This document shows, one piece after another, positions 1-7,402 of a DNA stretch of 64,000 nt. Source of the stretch: Geosporobacter ferrireducens (lineage in GTDB: Bacteria > Bacillota > Clostridia > Peptostreptococcales > Thermotaleaceae); contig NZ_CP017269.1 of NCBI RefSeq assembly GCF_001750685.1, positions 1,178,001 through 1,242,000 of the forward strand. Reading direction: 5' to 3'. A program made the position numbers and the translations under genes. Under the pieces are notes generated by a model. That model ran no database searches. It saw nothing but the letters and a program-made list of their open reading frames with translations, and had not been told where the DNA came from. Every line of letters begins with the position of its first letter. Position 1 is the stretch's first letter.

Positions 1-131
1 TTAGTACCTACTGTCTTATCTTTCAGCCTATAAAATCTCTCCTGTACAAATTTCTACAGAAGCCTGTGGAATATTCAACACATTATCTGATATAACAGCT
101 TGTATTATAAAGAAGAAATTTTCAAAATAAG

Positions 132-153
132 ACCTGGCAGATATCTACCAGGA
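132..153 (-). terminator. possible terminator hairpin
   Basis: CCTGG and CCAGG arms flank the palindrome AGATATCT. On the minus strand the hairpin is followed by a T-rich stretch. It lies just past the stop of the zinc-ribbon gene at 179-727. The stem is short and the T-run imperfect. Confidence 0.45.
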
Positions 154-178
154 CATGTATTCTAATATGAAATTTATC

Positions 179-727
179 TTATTTTAACGGCTCCTTACGC
201 CTATTTTTCTTATTGCTCGTTTTACCTCTATAGCTTTTTTGTAGCTCCTCTGCTTTTAATATGGTATTCTCTCTCACTATTTCCTGGTTTTCGTCGATAT
301 CTTCGCTACTACAAATATTAAAGATATTGTCGTAGGTCTCTCTTGCTATTCCATCTCCGCTTTGTTTTAAATCTGTATCTTTTAGGTCATTCATCTCATT
401 GTTCTCTTGTATATCAGATGGCGCCTCATATAACGCACCTTGATCTTGTTCTGAAAAATCATCTGTAGATTCACTGATTTCAGCCTTTTTCAACTCCTCT
501 TTGTTCTCAGACTTTTTGCTTATGATATTAACTTTCCTATCTGATAGATGTATAAAAGAATCTTTATCCGTAACCAGAATTTTTACGCCTTGGCCACAGA
601 TCGGACAAAACTTGTGGTTATGTTCTAATAGTTGTCCACAGTTTAAACATTGTACGTTACTATTATCTACTTTATTCTGGACACTCATCTGCCGCTGAGA
701 TTCACCTAAATGTTGCCTTGTAAACAT
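179..727 (-). CDS. acidic protein with N-terminal zinc ribbon
   Basis: A 182-residue soluble protein of unknown function. A single zinc ribbon (CLNCG ... CPICG, about residues 27-46) sits near the N-terminus. It is followed by a long, acidic, low-complexity, probably disordered region and a basic tail rich in Lys and Arg. The start is uncertain. The first ATG (725-727) has no clear ribosome binding site, whereas the internal ATG at 686-688 (MSVQNK) has AGGTGA about 13 bases upstream. Other zinc-ribbon proteins in the window (3323, 7403, 28781, 32276, 32536) use a similar CxxC pair, but most of those are membrane anchored. Confidence 0.6.
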   Translation of the reverse strand: MFTRQHLGESQRQMSVQNKVDNSNVQCLNCGQLLEHNHKFCPICGQGVKILVTDKDSFIHLSDRKVNIISKKSENKEELKKAEISESTDDFSEQDQGALYEAPSDIQENNEMNDLKDTDLKQSGDGIARETYDNIFNICSSEDIDENQEIVRENTILKAEELQKSYRGKTSNKKNRRKEPLK

Positions 728-819
728 TATTAGGCTGAAAACTTGTGTTCAATTGGCTTACGCTATCATAGCTTTGATTTAGTATAAATCTTAAATCATA
801 GCATAAAATCAATCTCAAG

Positions 820-1146
820 TTAAAGAAAATATTTTATGAGATAATCAATTCTTCCTCTTCTAATAAAGTAAGTTCCTGAGTATCTCATTACCTTTCTGAT
901 TTCCTCTCTATAGTCTTCAGAATAGCATCTGATTTCACATTTTTTGCAAGGTGGTTTATGAATAAATGGACAGTCCATACGTCTATCTATTGCATATATA
1001 GCTAAATCGCTACATTCCTTACAAAGACATACCGTTTTTTCTAAGTCCAAATTTTTATACAGGACAGGAGACTTCTTTGCTTCTCCATGAATGTGTTCAC
1101 AGTAAACATAAATAAAATCAAGCAGTATAGATATATCTTTCTTCAT
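820..1146 (-). CDS. YgbA-like (nitrous oxide-stimulated promoter family) protein
   Basis: A 108-residue Cys-rich protein matching the YgbA_NO family from memory. It shows the N-terminal YCEHIHG, a CLCKEC pair, a CPFIHKPPCKKCEIRCY cluster and the typical ending EEIRKVMRYSG. In Escherichia coli ygbA belongs to the nitric-oxide-responsive NsrR regulon. The cysteines probably bind a metal or Fe-S cluster, but the biochemical role here is unknown. It stands alone, with about 90 bases to the next gene. Confidence 0.75.
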   Translation of the reverse strand: MKKDISILLDFIYVYCEHIHGEAKKSPVLYKNLDLEKTVCLCKECSDLAIYAIDRRMDCPFIHKPPCKKCEIRCYSEDYREEIRKVMRYSGTYFIRRGRIDYLIKYFL

Positions 1147-1250
1147 TTCTGCATCTACCCCATACTATCATATTATTAAGTAATCATAAATCTAAGGATT
1201 TCTTAGCTTCATCGGAATTACCATTATTAGATATCTGAACTTCATCCTAT

Positions 1251-1288
1251 GAATACCTAGATTTTGTTTCCACAAAATCTAGGTATTC
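1251..1288. terminator. perfect 17-bp terminator hairpin
   Basis: GAATACCTAGATTTTGT and its exact reverse complement are separated by TTCC. The hairpin lies just downstream of the peptidoglycan-binding gene (stop at 1296, minus strand). There is no long T-run, but the stem is strong. Confidence 0.7.
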
Positions 1289-1295
1289 ATTAGTC

Positions 1296-2054
1296 TTACT
1301 TCTTATCTATATTACTCTGAGCAGTTTGAACTGTCTTCTGATGCCATGGATCAACCCTGTTTGTTCCATGGGTTTTACTTCCTAGAAAATGTATGTCAAA
1401 ATGACCTTCCATGTTATTATCTTTTATAAACTGTGTTCCATGAGGCATTCCCGCCATAGAAGCTGGAAGCCTCTGATCTCCTATCTCGACAATAATAGCT
1501 CGTCTATCCCATGACCATTTCTGGCCATATAGTTCCTTCATTATAGCTGTATCTTCTTTAGTTAATGTCTCAGAATCTGCATGATTTGTCCCATAGGTGC
1601 GTTTTGCATTAAATTCTTTACCAGTTTCCACATCGATAGTTTTAAAAACAGTACCCCTCGGAACTATATTCTTAATCTTTCCAAACCAACTCCACTCAGA
1701 AACATTTGAAGTATCCATGCCTCTTGATACTATGACCGGATTATTCTTGCCATTGCTGTTTAAAAGCATTAGAGTTGCTGAGCCTGCAATACCATCTACT
1801 CTCAGGTTTTGAGTCTCTTGGAAATCTTTCACTGATGTTTTTGTAATCTCTCCAAAATAACCCGTTACTTTATATTCAAAATAACCTAGTTCTTTAAGCT
1901 TTTGCTGGGGATTTACAACGGCTTGTCCCTTCATACCTGATCGCAATGTGCTATTTTCCGCAGTTTTATCCGCTGCATAAGTACTGGCTGCTTCAATTGG
2001 ATTGATGAGTAAAACAAGGCTTATCATCCCTGTTAATAGTTGCTTCTTTTTCAT
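1296..2054 (-). CDS. secreted peptidoglycan-binding protein
   Basis: A 252-residue protein with an N-terminal signal peptide (MKKK, then a hydrophobic stretch, about residues 1-28). A PG_binding_1 repeat follows at about residues 38-100 (LRSGMKGQAV, LKELGYF, GYFGEITKTSVKDFQ, LRVDGIAG, LMLLNS). The remaining 150 residues form a domain I do not recognise by name. It contains His-rich segments (NHADSET, MPHGTQF, GHFDIHFLGSKTHG) that could be metal ligands of a hydrolase. It probably acts on or binds the cell wall or spore cortex. It is a single gene followed by a strong hairpin. Confidence 0.65.
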   Translation of the reverse strand: MKKKQLLTGMISLVLLINPIEAASTYAADKTAENSTLRSGMKGQAVVNPQQKLKELGYFEYKVTGYFGEITKTSVKDFQETQNLRVDGIAGSATLMLLNSNGKNNPVIVSRGMDTSNVSEWSWFGKIKNIVPRGTVFKTIDVETGKEFNAKRTYGTNHADSETLTKEDTAIMKELYGQKWSWDRRAIIVEIGDQRLPASMAGMPHGTQFIKDNNMEGHFDIHFLGSKTHGTNRVDPWHQKTVQTAQSNIDKK

Positions 2055-2153
2055 TTTTCCCCCTTATTCTTATCAGATATTTCCTAGTCTGCTTGTCCAT
2101 CACCTCCTTTCCAGATTTTCATTACATTGCTATTTACCTATCACGTTCTTCTC

Positions 2154-2405
2154 TTATCTTTTTTGCCCAAAGTGAAGATACAGCAGTTCTTTAATCTCAT
2201 CTGCCTCAATACCGACATACAGCTCTTGATCAATCTGAATAGTATGTCCTTTACAACCTTCTTTGCATTGACATTTCGTCATAATCAACTCGATTTCCCC
2301 AACTGCATGGGTATAGTTTCTAAATTCTTCATATATTTCAATCGCTCTCTCTTGACCACATTTATTGCTTTTACACTCTGTACAAATAAAAATCTTAACC
2401 ATCAT
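2154..2405 (-). CDS. small thioredoxin-like [2Fe-2S] ferredoxin-like protein
   Basis: An 83-residue protein with the layout of thioredoxin-fold [2Fe-2S] ferredoxins (NuoE or Shethna type). There is an early CTECKSNKCG cluster after a beta strand, then CQCKEGCKG at about residues 45-53, then the ending ELYVGIEADEIKELL. Four properly spaced Cys could hold a cluster. AAGGAGG lies just before the ATG. The start overlaps the end of an upstream open frame (stop at 2395-2397) that looks like the tail of a broken membrane protein gene. Confidence 0.55.
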   Translation of the reverse strand: MMVKIFICTECKSNKCGQERAIEIYEEFRNYTHAVGEIELIMTKCQCKEGCKGHTIQIDQELYVGIEADEIKELLYLHFGQKR

Positions 2406-2796
2406 ACTCGCCTCCTTTTTTCAATGGATCATAAATAAATAGAAATAAATATATACCTGCTCCAGCCAAAATGCTTACATTAAACCCTAGGTTCCCTTCG
2501 ACGACTGTTATCGCAGTCTGAGTACCCTCTTTAGTACGGCAGGGGATTTCATCCCCTACAACCCCTATTTTTTATATAATAGGAAAAGTAGGACTTTCCT
2601 ATTATATAAAAAATTCCATAGGAAATATTACAAGTCCACTTATAATCATTTTTCCTAATAGTCCATATCCACTTGTCAAAAAGATGATCCTCCCAATATT
2701 GATTTGTGTAATAATGGTGATAAGGCTGACAATAAATAGATATATAGGTGATGCTGCTTTAGTATAATAAAGCAAGTTTTGTGCCAAGGTACTCAT
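2395..2796 (-). pseudogene. probable membrane protein gene split by a small hairpin-bearing insertion
   Basis: Two open pieces face the same way. The first (2602-2796) encodes 64 residues with two hydrophobic stretches and stops inside a 20-bp inverted repeat. The second lies in another frame, runs without a start from about 2565 to 2395 and ends with a hydrophobic segment followed by YDPLKKGGEYDG. Between them lie the inverted repeat (2567-2614) and a GGGGATgaaATCCCC hairpin. One membrane protein interrupted by a small element would explain this. I do not recognise the protein, and the 64-residue frame has no good ribosome binding site. Confidence 0.3.
2567..2614. repeat. 20-bp perfect inverted repeat
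   Basis: The arms 2567-2586 and 2595-2614 are exact reverse complements with an 8-base loop. The arms are AT-rich, end in poly-T or poly-A, and have TAGGAAA at the loop side. A second hairpin (GGGGATttcATCCCC in plus orientation) follows at about 2541-2556. This may be a terminator or the end of a small mobile element. Confidence 0.6.
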
Positions 2797-2848
2797 GCTT
2801 TAGATGTTGGGGTGTTTTTGCTAAGTAACTTTCAGATCAAATATTCTA

Positions 2849-2881
2849 CTGTTGAATTTCAATCACTTACTGTAGCATATA
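2849..2881. repeat. 33-bp intergenic repeat, copy 1
   Basis: This 33-mer matches 15363-15395 at 31 of 33 positions. In both places it touches a perfect hairpin on its right side. The core is TCAATCAC..ACTGTAGCATAT. A shorter relative (ATCACTGTAGCATAT) occurs at about 37918-37933. Confidence 0.7.
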
Positions 2882-2885
2882 AAGC

Positions 2886-2925
2886 AAAAAAGCAAAGAAG
2901 CCACTTAAGACTTCTTTGCTTTTTT
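2886..2925. terminator. 15-bp hairpin with T-run
   Basis: AAAAAAGCAAAGAAG pairs with CTTCTTTGCTTTTTT across a 10-base loop. T-runs on both strands make it a plausible bidirectional terminator. No gene reads directly into it from the left. The rest of 2926-3064 shows nothing but the upstream region of the next gene. Confidence 0.65.
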
Positions 2926-3064
2926 ACTACTCGTGCAAACTTATTGTTTGATATACTTATTAAAGTATATCGTATAATTTAAATAATTTATTTTCATGTT
3001 CATAAAATCTCCATATTAATCCTCTATAATAAAGAAAAGATTTAAGCAAAGGAGGTGTTCGTGT

Positions 3065-3292
3065 ATGTTTCTTTTTCCTCTTCTTTTTGCAATTCTAATT
3101 ATATGGGGGTTTGTTTATTTACTCAGAGTCGCTTTTCCCCAAAAACCAACTGAGCTAAATAACTATAATAATGATCACCCTCATGCGCCTAATTTAATTG
3201 CAAATAAACCTATGGAAATTCTAAAAGAGCGATATGCTAAAGGAGAAATATCTGAAGAAGAGTATTTAAAAATTAAAAGAAATCTTGAATAA
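3065..3292 (+). CDS. membrane-anchored SHOCT-domain protein
   Basis: A 75-residue protein. Residues 1-22 form one transmembrane helix. After an Asn/His-rich linker, residues about 48-75 form a SHOCT motif (ILKERYAKGEISEEEYLKIK), a short C-terminal oligomerisation or interaction helix found on many small membrane proteins. AAAGGAGGTG precedes the ATG with good spacing. It converges on the zinc-ribbon gene at 3323 and shares a hairpin with it. Function unknown. Confidence 0.75.
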   Translation: MFLFPLLFAILIIWGFVYLLRVAFPQKPTELNNYNNDHPHAPNLIANKPMEILKERYAKGEISEEEYLKIKRNLE

Positions 3293-3296
3293 AAAT

Positions 3297-3320
3297 ATGG
3301 CGGGATATATACCCCGTCAT
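3297..3320. terminator. shared terminator between convergent genes
   Basis: ATGGCGGG and CCCCGTCAT form a GC-rich hairpin with one bulge, followed by TTTTT on the plus strand. It overlaps the 3' end region of the minus-strand gene at 3323-3589. Confidence 0.65.
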
Positions 3321-3322
3321 TT

Positions 3323-3589
3323 TTAATGGTCGTTATTGTTATTGAGTATTTCTCGTAACCACTCATTACCATATTCATATTTATGCTTATCCGTCTCGTT
3401 CTGATTCTTGCTGCAGTAGGGACAATAGCTCCAACTTGCTCTCAATTCCATTTCACAAAATTTACACGCCTTTTTTTCTACTTTTTTATTACAGAAGGGA
3501 CAAAAGCTCCAATCTTCTTGCAGCATTTCACCACAATTGGTACAAACATTAGGCAAAAAACTTTTTTGCATTTTTTGCTGTTTTTCCAC
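3323..3589 (-). CDS. soluble double zinc-ribbon protein
   Basis: An 88-residue protein with two zinc ribbons in tandem: CTNCG ... CPFCN (about residues 16-33) and CKFCE ... CPYCS (about 42-59). Each carries W-S-x-C spacing between the two pairs. The start codon is GTG (3587-3589), preceded by GGGGGG six bases upstream. The double ribbon closely resembles the C-terminal part of the membrane protein at 7403-8236, which also has W-x-x-CPNC spacing. Probably a protein interaction or metal-binding module. Function unknown. Confidence 0.7.
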   Translation of the reverse strand: MEKQQKMQKSFLPNVCTNCGEMLQEDWSFCPFCNKKVEKKACKFCEMELRASWSYCPYCSKNQNETDKHKYEYGNEWLREILNNNNDH

Positions 3590-3730
3590 AATATTCCCCC
3601 CTGAAAATTTGACTTTAACTATAGTATATTTTTTTTTTCTCTGATAGTCAAAAGAGATTCTTGTCTTTTTTTGTTTCTAAATAACATCTTTTATTTTATT
3701 TTGTAAAATTTTAACTTAATTTCTAAAATA

Positions 3731-3759
3731 TTGATTGGCCTTATTATAAAATGTATAAT
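3731..3759 (+). promoter_or_regulatory. sigma-A promoter of the ParM-like operon
   Basis: TTGATT (3731-3736), a 17-base spacer and a perfect TATAAT (3754-3759) lie about 55 bases upstream of the ATG at 3814. Confidence 0.65.
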
Positions 3760-3813
3760 ATTCCTATCAAGTTTTAGTTAATTAACATTGGGTAATAGAA
3801 GGGGGAGTAGCAA

Positions 3814-4959
3814 ATGAAAAACAACATTTTAACAGTAGGGGCCGATCTGGGAAATGATGCATTTAAAATCATAGGGCCTTCCAAAAGAGAATTATTTATC
3901 ATGAATATTCTTGCTCCTTGGCATGAAAGAAGGATTGTACAGGAAGATACAAGATATCCTTTGAATTTATTAGAGGTAGAAGTTAAAAATAAAAACGAAT
4001 ACCTTGGTAAGTATTTTGTTGGAGGAATGGCTTACAATTTTAATAAAGGCATCTTAAAAGAACGAACCGTTGCAGACCGCCATACAGGCAAAGCCAATGA
4101 CACAGACACACTGATTGTTCTTCTTACATCCATAGCACTCTCTTTGTTAAAACCTAATACGAGAAAAATTCACGAAAAAATTGTTCTAGGTACCATGCTT
4201 CCCACTGAAGAATATTTTAAAAATAATAGAGAAAGTGTTTCTCTACTAGAGCAAAAGCTTAAAGGAACGCATTCTGTAAAATTCTTAAACCCTATATTCA
4301 ATAGTATTGAGGTTGAATTTGAAATCGTCGGTATAACTGTTCAACCGGAAGGTTTATGTGCAATCAATGCAATTATGTACGACGATAGCGGTGAACTGCT
4401 GGATGAATATGAGAGAAACTATTCTGAACGAACAATCCTTGGATTTGATGTGGGCGCATTAACCTCCGATATCACAGTTATTCAAAACTTTGAGCTCAGA
4501 ACTTTTTTCGGAATTGACAAAGGAACCATTGACCCATTAAACCGAATTATAGATTATTTAAAAACGGAATATAAGGTAACCGTCCCTAGACATAAACTGG
4601 ACAATACTATCATTCGTAATGAAAAATTACTGATTTACGGCCAAGAAATTTCGAATCTCCATGAAATTTGTAAGCAACTGATTGATTATGAGGGCAGACA
4701 ACTCGTCGAAGAGTTTACTTCAAAAACAGCAGCATCCGGTATTCAACTGCCGGACATTGGATTAATCATTCTATGCGGCGGTGGTTCCTTACTCTTTAAA
4801 GAAATGATTCAAAAGCATTTGCACAGAATACCTATGATCTTCAGTAATAATGCGGTTATGTTAAATGCTATCGGTGCATGGAAAAATGCAAATAAAATTA
4901 AAAATGAAATTCATAATAATTCTGCTCTCGGATTTGCAGCTGCTACAATGGTGGACTAA
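3814..4959 (+). CDS. ParM/Alp-like actin-family ATPase
   Basis: A 381-residue ASKHA-fold protein of the size of plasmid ParM. Visible motifs are phosphate-1 GADLGNDAFKI (about residues 9-19), phosphate-2 LGFDVGALTSDITVI (about 209-223) and the adenosine motif LIILCGGGSLLF (about 311-322). Such actins polymerise to segregate plasmids or position cell structures. GGGGGAG precedes the ATG. The small downstream gene (4988) is in the position of a ParR-type adaptor. No plasmid functions are nearby, so this looks like a chromosomal copy with an unknown cargo or a plasmid or phage relic. Confidence 0.75.
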   Translation: MKNNILTVGADLGNDAFKIIGPSKRELFIMNILAPWHERRIVQEDTRYPLNLLEVEVKNKNEYLGKYFVGGMAYNFNKGILKERTVADRHTGKANDTDTLIVLLTSIALSLLKPNTRKIHEKIVLGTMLPTEEYFKNNRESVSLLEQKLKGTHSVKFLNPIFNSIEVEFEIVGITVQPEGLCAINAIMYDDSGELLDEYERNYSERTILGFDVGALTSDITVIQNFELRTFFGIDKGTIDPLNRIIDYLKTEYKVTVPRHKLDNTIIRNEKLLIYGQEISNLHEICKQLIDYEGRQLVEEFTSKTAASGIQLPDIGLIILCGGGSLLFKEMIQKHLHRIPMIFSNNAVMLNAIGAWKNANKIKNEIHNNSALGFAAATMVD

Positions 4960-4987
4960 TTTTGGATATGCACAAAGGAGGTTATCT

Positions 4988-5305
4988 ATGTTTGAAAGAT
5001 TCTCCAAATATAACTACACTATAACCTTGCCTTCTTCTACTTCTAAAGAAGTTATTGAATGGTTTGAAAGAATGCAGGATGATCAAAGATTAGCTGAAGA
5101 ACTTGTTATGTTGGTATATGATTACATTAAGGATAATCATCCTATCACTGAACAGCATCTCAGCTTTGAAAAAAATCAAATTCCCCAAGATAATCAATAT
5201 ATAGACGAAGCTTCATTTTTGGATAGTTTATATGATTGGCAAGAATCAAATCTTGCTGCTTTTAAAGAAGAGCAGAAAGAAAAGAAAAAAATGCTTTCAG
5301 TATAA
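4988..5305 (+). CDS. small partner protein of the ParM-like actin
   Basis: A 105-residue charged protein with no recognised domain, 28 bases after the actin gene. The frame opens further upstream, but AAAGGAGG lies before the ATG at 4988, which decides the start. The predicted helical N-terminal half (SKEVIEWFERMQDD, AEELVMLVYDYI) and acidic, Lys-rich C-terminus fit an adaptor, but no DNA-binding motif is obvious. Its position after the actin gene parallels parMR-type operons. That role is inferred from position only. Confidence 0.6.
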   Translation: MFERFSKYNYTITLPSSTSKEVIEWFERMQDDQRLAEELVMLVYDYIKDNHPITEQHLSFEKNQIPQDNQYIDEASFLDSLYDWQESNLAAFKEEQKEKKKMLSV

Positions 5306-5356
5306 TACTAGTCAATTTTGTAAATCATATAATTCTATAGCTGAAATCAATTCGTT

Positions 5357-5405
5357 AAAAAGACCCAACACCCTATCAATATTACAAAGGTGTTAGGTCT
5401 TTTTT
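5357..5405 (+). terminator. terminator of the actin operon
   Basis: AAAAAGACC.AACACC pairs with GGTGTT.GGTCTTTTT around a 16-base loop, followed by more T. It lies about 50 bases past the stop of the partner gene. The rest of the 5306-5520 gap shows nothing else. Confidence 0.85.
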
Positions 5406-5520
5406 ATGAAGCTAGGCATTTTAATCAGCTCTATTTCACTTTTTGGTATCATTAAATACATTTTCAGGTAATAACTTCTATGGCAAAAAGGAAAACCAAA
5501 AGGCTTATCTTTTTGAGGAT

Positions 5521-6243
5521 TTACATCATTCCCATGCCTCCGCCGCCACCGGAAGACATACCACCCATGTTCATCATACCCATACCTCCACCTGAAGGCA
5601 TACTACTCATACTTCCACTCTGAGGCGTACTGCTCATTCCGCCTTGCATCTGCGTGTTTCCATTCATCATATTTAACTGCTGCTGAATTTGGTTCATCTG
5701 CATTTGCATTTGATAGATTTGCTGCATCATCATTGTATTATAATCCATTGGCATATTCCCTTGTGTCGGCATATATCCTTGCATTGGCATATTAACGCTC
5801 ATACCACCCTGCATCTGCATATTACCACTCATATTACCCATCGGCATGCCATTATTCATACTGCCCATTGCATTCTGATACTGGTCTTGCTGCTGATGTT
5901 GCAGGTGAATATTGTTTGCTGATGATCCGTTTGCAGAAACTAAGCCTAATACGGCTACACTAATTAATATTCCCACAAAAGAAAATACTGCTAATTTAAA
6001 CCATCCATTGTTACCCATGATAAAACCTCCCTTTTTCATTGTTGTTGTGTTTTCTCCCTTTAGAAGATTATCTTGTGGTTTGCCTGCCGGAATACCTCCT
6101 CCTACGTTTGGTTTTTTCTTATTTTTCTCTCCAAAGAATTGTAGAAATCCCCAGATGGCAAAGCCGGTACCTAAAAACAATAGTGCTAATAGGACGAACA
6201 TGTATATTTGTCCCAATGAACCTAATATATTCACCCACATCAC
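5521..6243 (-). CDS. Met-rich membrane protein, last gene of the Met-rich operon
   Basis: The 240-codon frame has two parts. Residues 1-75 hold one membrane helix and a Lys-rich segment. Residues 76-240 start at an internal ATG (6016-6018, MGNNGWFKLA) with its own GGGAGG site, so a 165-residue protein may also be made. The second part has a membrane helix, then about 110 exported residues very rich in Met, Gly, Gln and Asn with MQGGM- and NMPM-type repeats and a GGGMGMM end. Met clusters bind Cu(I) or Ag(I) in known proteins, so metal binding is a reasonable inference. The protein at 28389 is a paralogue (NPWLKLA helix followed by Met repeats). Confidence 0.65.
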   Translation of the reverse strand: MMWVNILGSLGQIYMFVLLALLFLGTGFAIWGFLQFFGEKNKKKPNVGGGIPAGKPQDNLLKGENTTTMKKGGFIMGNNGWFKLAVFSFVGILISVAVLGLVSANGSSANNIHLQHQQQDQYQNAMGSMNNGMPMGNMSGNMQMQGGMSVNMPMQGYMPTQGNMPMDYNTMMMQQIYQMQMQMNQIQQQLNMMNGNTQMQGGMSSTPQSGSMSSMPSGGGMGMMNMGGMSSGGGGGMGMM

Positions 6244-6249
6244 CTCGCA

Positions 6250-6594
6250 TCATATCCAGACTATTGCCAAAATTATTGAACCACCTATAATAAGTGGAAG
6301 CAAAAGAAATACTGTACTGGTGGTCAGAAAGTGTAGCTTGTAGACAAGAGTTGCCTGATTTTGATGATGACTATGCATCTCCTGCATCTTGTCTTGTATT
6401 TCAGCTCTTGTAAACAAATTATAAATCGTAATGTTTGAAGCATGCATGCTTTTCATTGTATCTCCCATGCTTTCATTCATCATAGCAGAATTCACAGCTT
6501 GAGGTTGGCTCCATAATAAAACCAGTGTGATAACAACGAATGCAGCAAATATAAAGGCTAATCTCCAAAAATAGAGTTTTTTCTTATGAAGCAT
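6250..6594 (-). CDS. two-helix membrane protein with Met/His-rich loop
   Basis: A 114-residue protein with membrane helices at about residues 9-28 and 88-113. The loop between them, probably outside the cell, carries MMNESMGDTMKSMHAS and KMQEMHSHHQNQ, dense in Met and His. This suggests a metal-binding surface. No named family is recognised. It overlaps the gene upstream by 11 bases and is followed after 6 bases by the Met-rich gene, so it is translationally coupled in the operon. Probably a subunit of a membrane complex with the cytochrome at 6873. Confidence 0.6.
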   Translation of the reverse strand: MLHKKKLYFWRLAFIFAAFVVITLVLLWSQPQAVNSAMMNESMGDTMKSMHASNITIYNLFTRAEIQDKMQEMHSHHQNQATLVYKLHFLTTSTVFLLLPLIIGGSIILAIVWI

Positions 6595-6895
6595 TGCTAT
6601 CCCTCCGCAGCGTCAATCTCAGTCCTAAGCCTACCATGATAGAAAATATGATAATGGGTAATGCCATTGCTGTGGTTAAATTGATAACAGATAATAGGAG
6701 ATTATCATGAATAATATTCATTGCTGCTCCCATCATAGAATTGTCCATAGCACTCATCATTCCCATCATAAACAGCATGACTTCATTTTCTGTAGGACCG
6801 GGCTTAAACATAGAAATTATTACAGCTGAGGCAAGGAAGAAGAAGAAGATTGTCATAAACCATATAAAGAGTCTAACCCAAATCTTTTGCAGCAT
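6584..6895 (-). CDS. two-helix membrane protein with Met-rich loop
   Basis: A 103-residue protein with helices at about residues 9-29 and 68-92. Between them lies MLFMMGMMSAMDNSMMGAAM, an unusually Met-rich stretch. The architecture mirrors the next gene (6250): helix, Met-rich exported loop, helix. The two may be diverged duplicates. The start overlaps the cytochrome gene by 23 bases. Function unknown. The Met loop suggests soft-metal handling or a structural role beside the heme protein. Confidence 0.6.
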   Translation of the reverse strand: MLQKIWVRLFIWFMTIFFFFLASAVIISMFKPGPTENEVMLFMMGMMSAMDNSMMGAAMNIIHDNLLLSVINLTTAMALPIIIFSIMVGLGLRLTLRRDSNAS

Positions 6896-7391
6896 CTGCC
6901 TTACCCCCTTGCTTATTCGTTTTCTTTCCTTCTGCCTTTTTCAGAGGTAATAGCACATGGCATTTTTTATAAATGTGCCAGATTACGCTTGCCAAAGCTA
7001 TATAAGATACATATTCGTGGATGAACAACGCAAAACCCATTCCTGCCATGCCAATACCTTCATGTACCCAGATTAAAATACCTGTGACGATGAGTATTAG
7101 CGATGTTACAAAGGTAAACAATTGATATCCGCTCTTACCGATAATAAACCATGCCAGATATTTTGTATCGTTTTTCATAGCTCTGTATATTTCATAAAAA
7201 ATTGATATGAGTGTAATAACCACGAATATTGCAGCTGCTAAGCGATGTACATAGTCAGCGGTCACATAATCAAAGTTTACAATCCATCCATATTTAGCAC
7301 CTGCCATTGCAAATCCGCTTATTGCCAGCAGCGCCCAAACAATGGCAAATATCCAGTGCATAACAAAGTCAAATCGTATATTCATAGTCAT
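6873..7391 (-). CDS. b-type cytochrome membrane subunit (cytochrome b561 / FDH-gamma type)
   Basis: A 172-residue protein with four membrane helices. His residues in or at the helices (His12, His49, His110, His125, His139) are placed as in di-heme cytochrome b subunits of formate dehydrogenase or thiosulfate reductase. WVHEGIGMAG and LFIHEYVSY resemble that family. Its electron partners are unknown and no catalytic oxidoreductase subunit is adjacent. The C-terminus is Lys-rich and cytoplasmic. Its operon shares a promoter box with the heme biosynthesis operon (9713-9744 and 15179-15210), which fits a need for heme. Confidence 0.75.
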   Translation of the reverse strand: MTMNIRFDFVMHWIFAIVWALLAISGFAMAGAKYGWIVNFDYVTADYVHRLAAAIFVVITLISIFYEIYRAMKNDTKYLAWFIIGKSGYQLFTFVTSLILIVTGILIWVHEGIGMAGMGFALFIHEYVSYIALASVIWHIYKKCHVLLPLKKAEGKKTNKQGGKADAAKDLG

Positions 7392-7402
7392 TACCCCTCA
7401 GT

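Noticed and set aside
2055..2110. Short leader peptide frame upstream of the 2054 gene
   Set aside because: An AGGAGG-ATG is present, but the spacing is too short and the frame overlaps the real gene out of frame.
5689..5922. His-rich plus-strand open frame
   Set aside because: It is the complement of the Met-rich repeats (ATG codons read as CAT). There is no ribosome binding site, and the minus-strand gene is clear.
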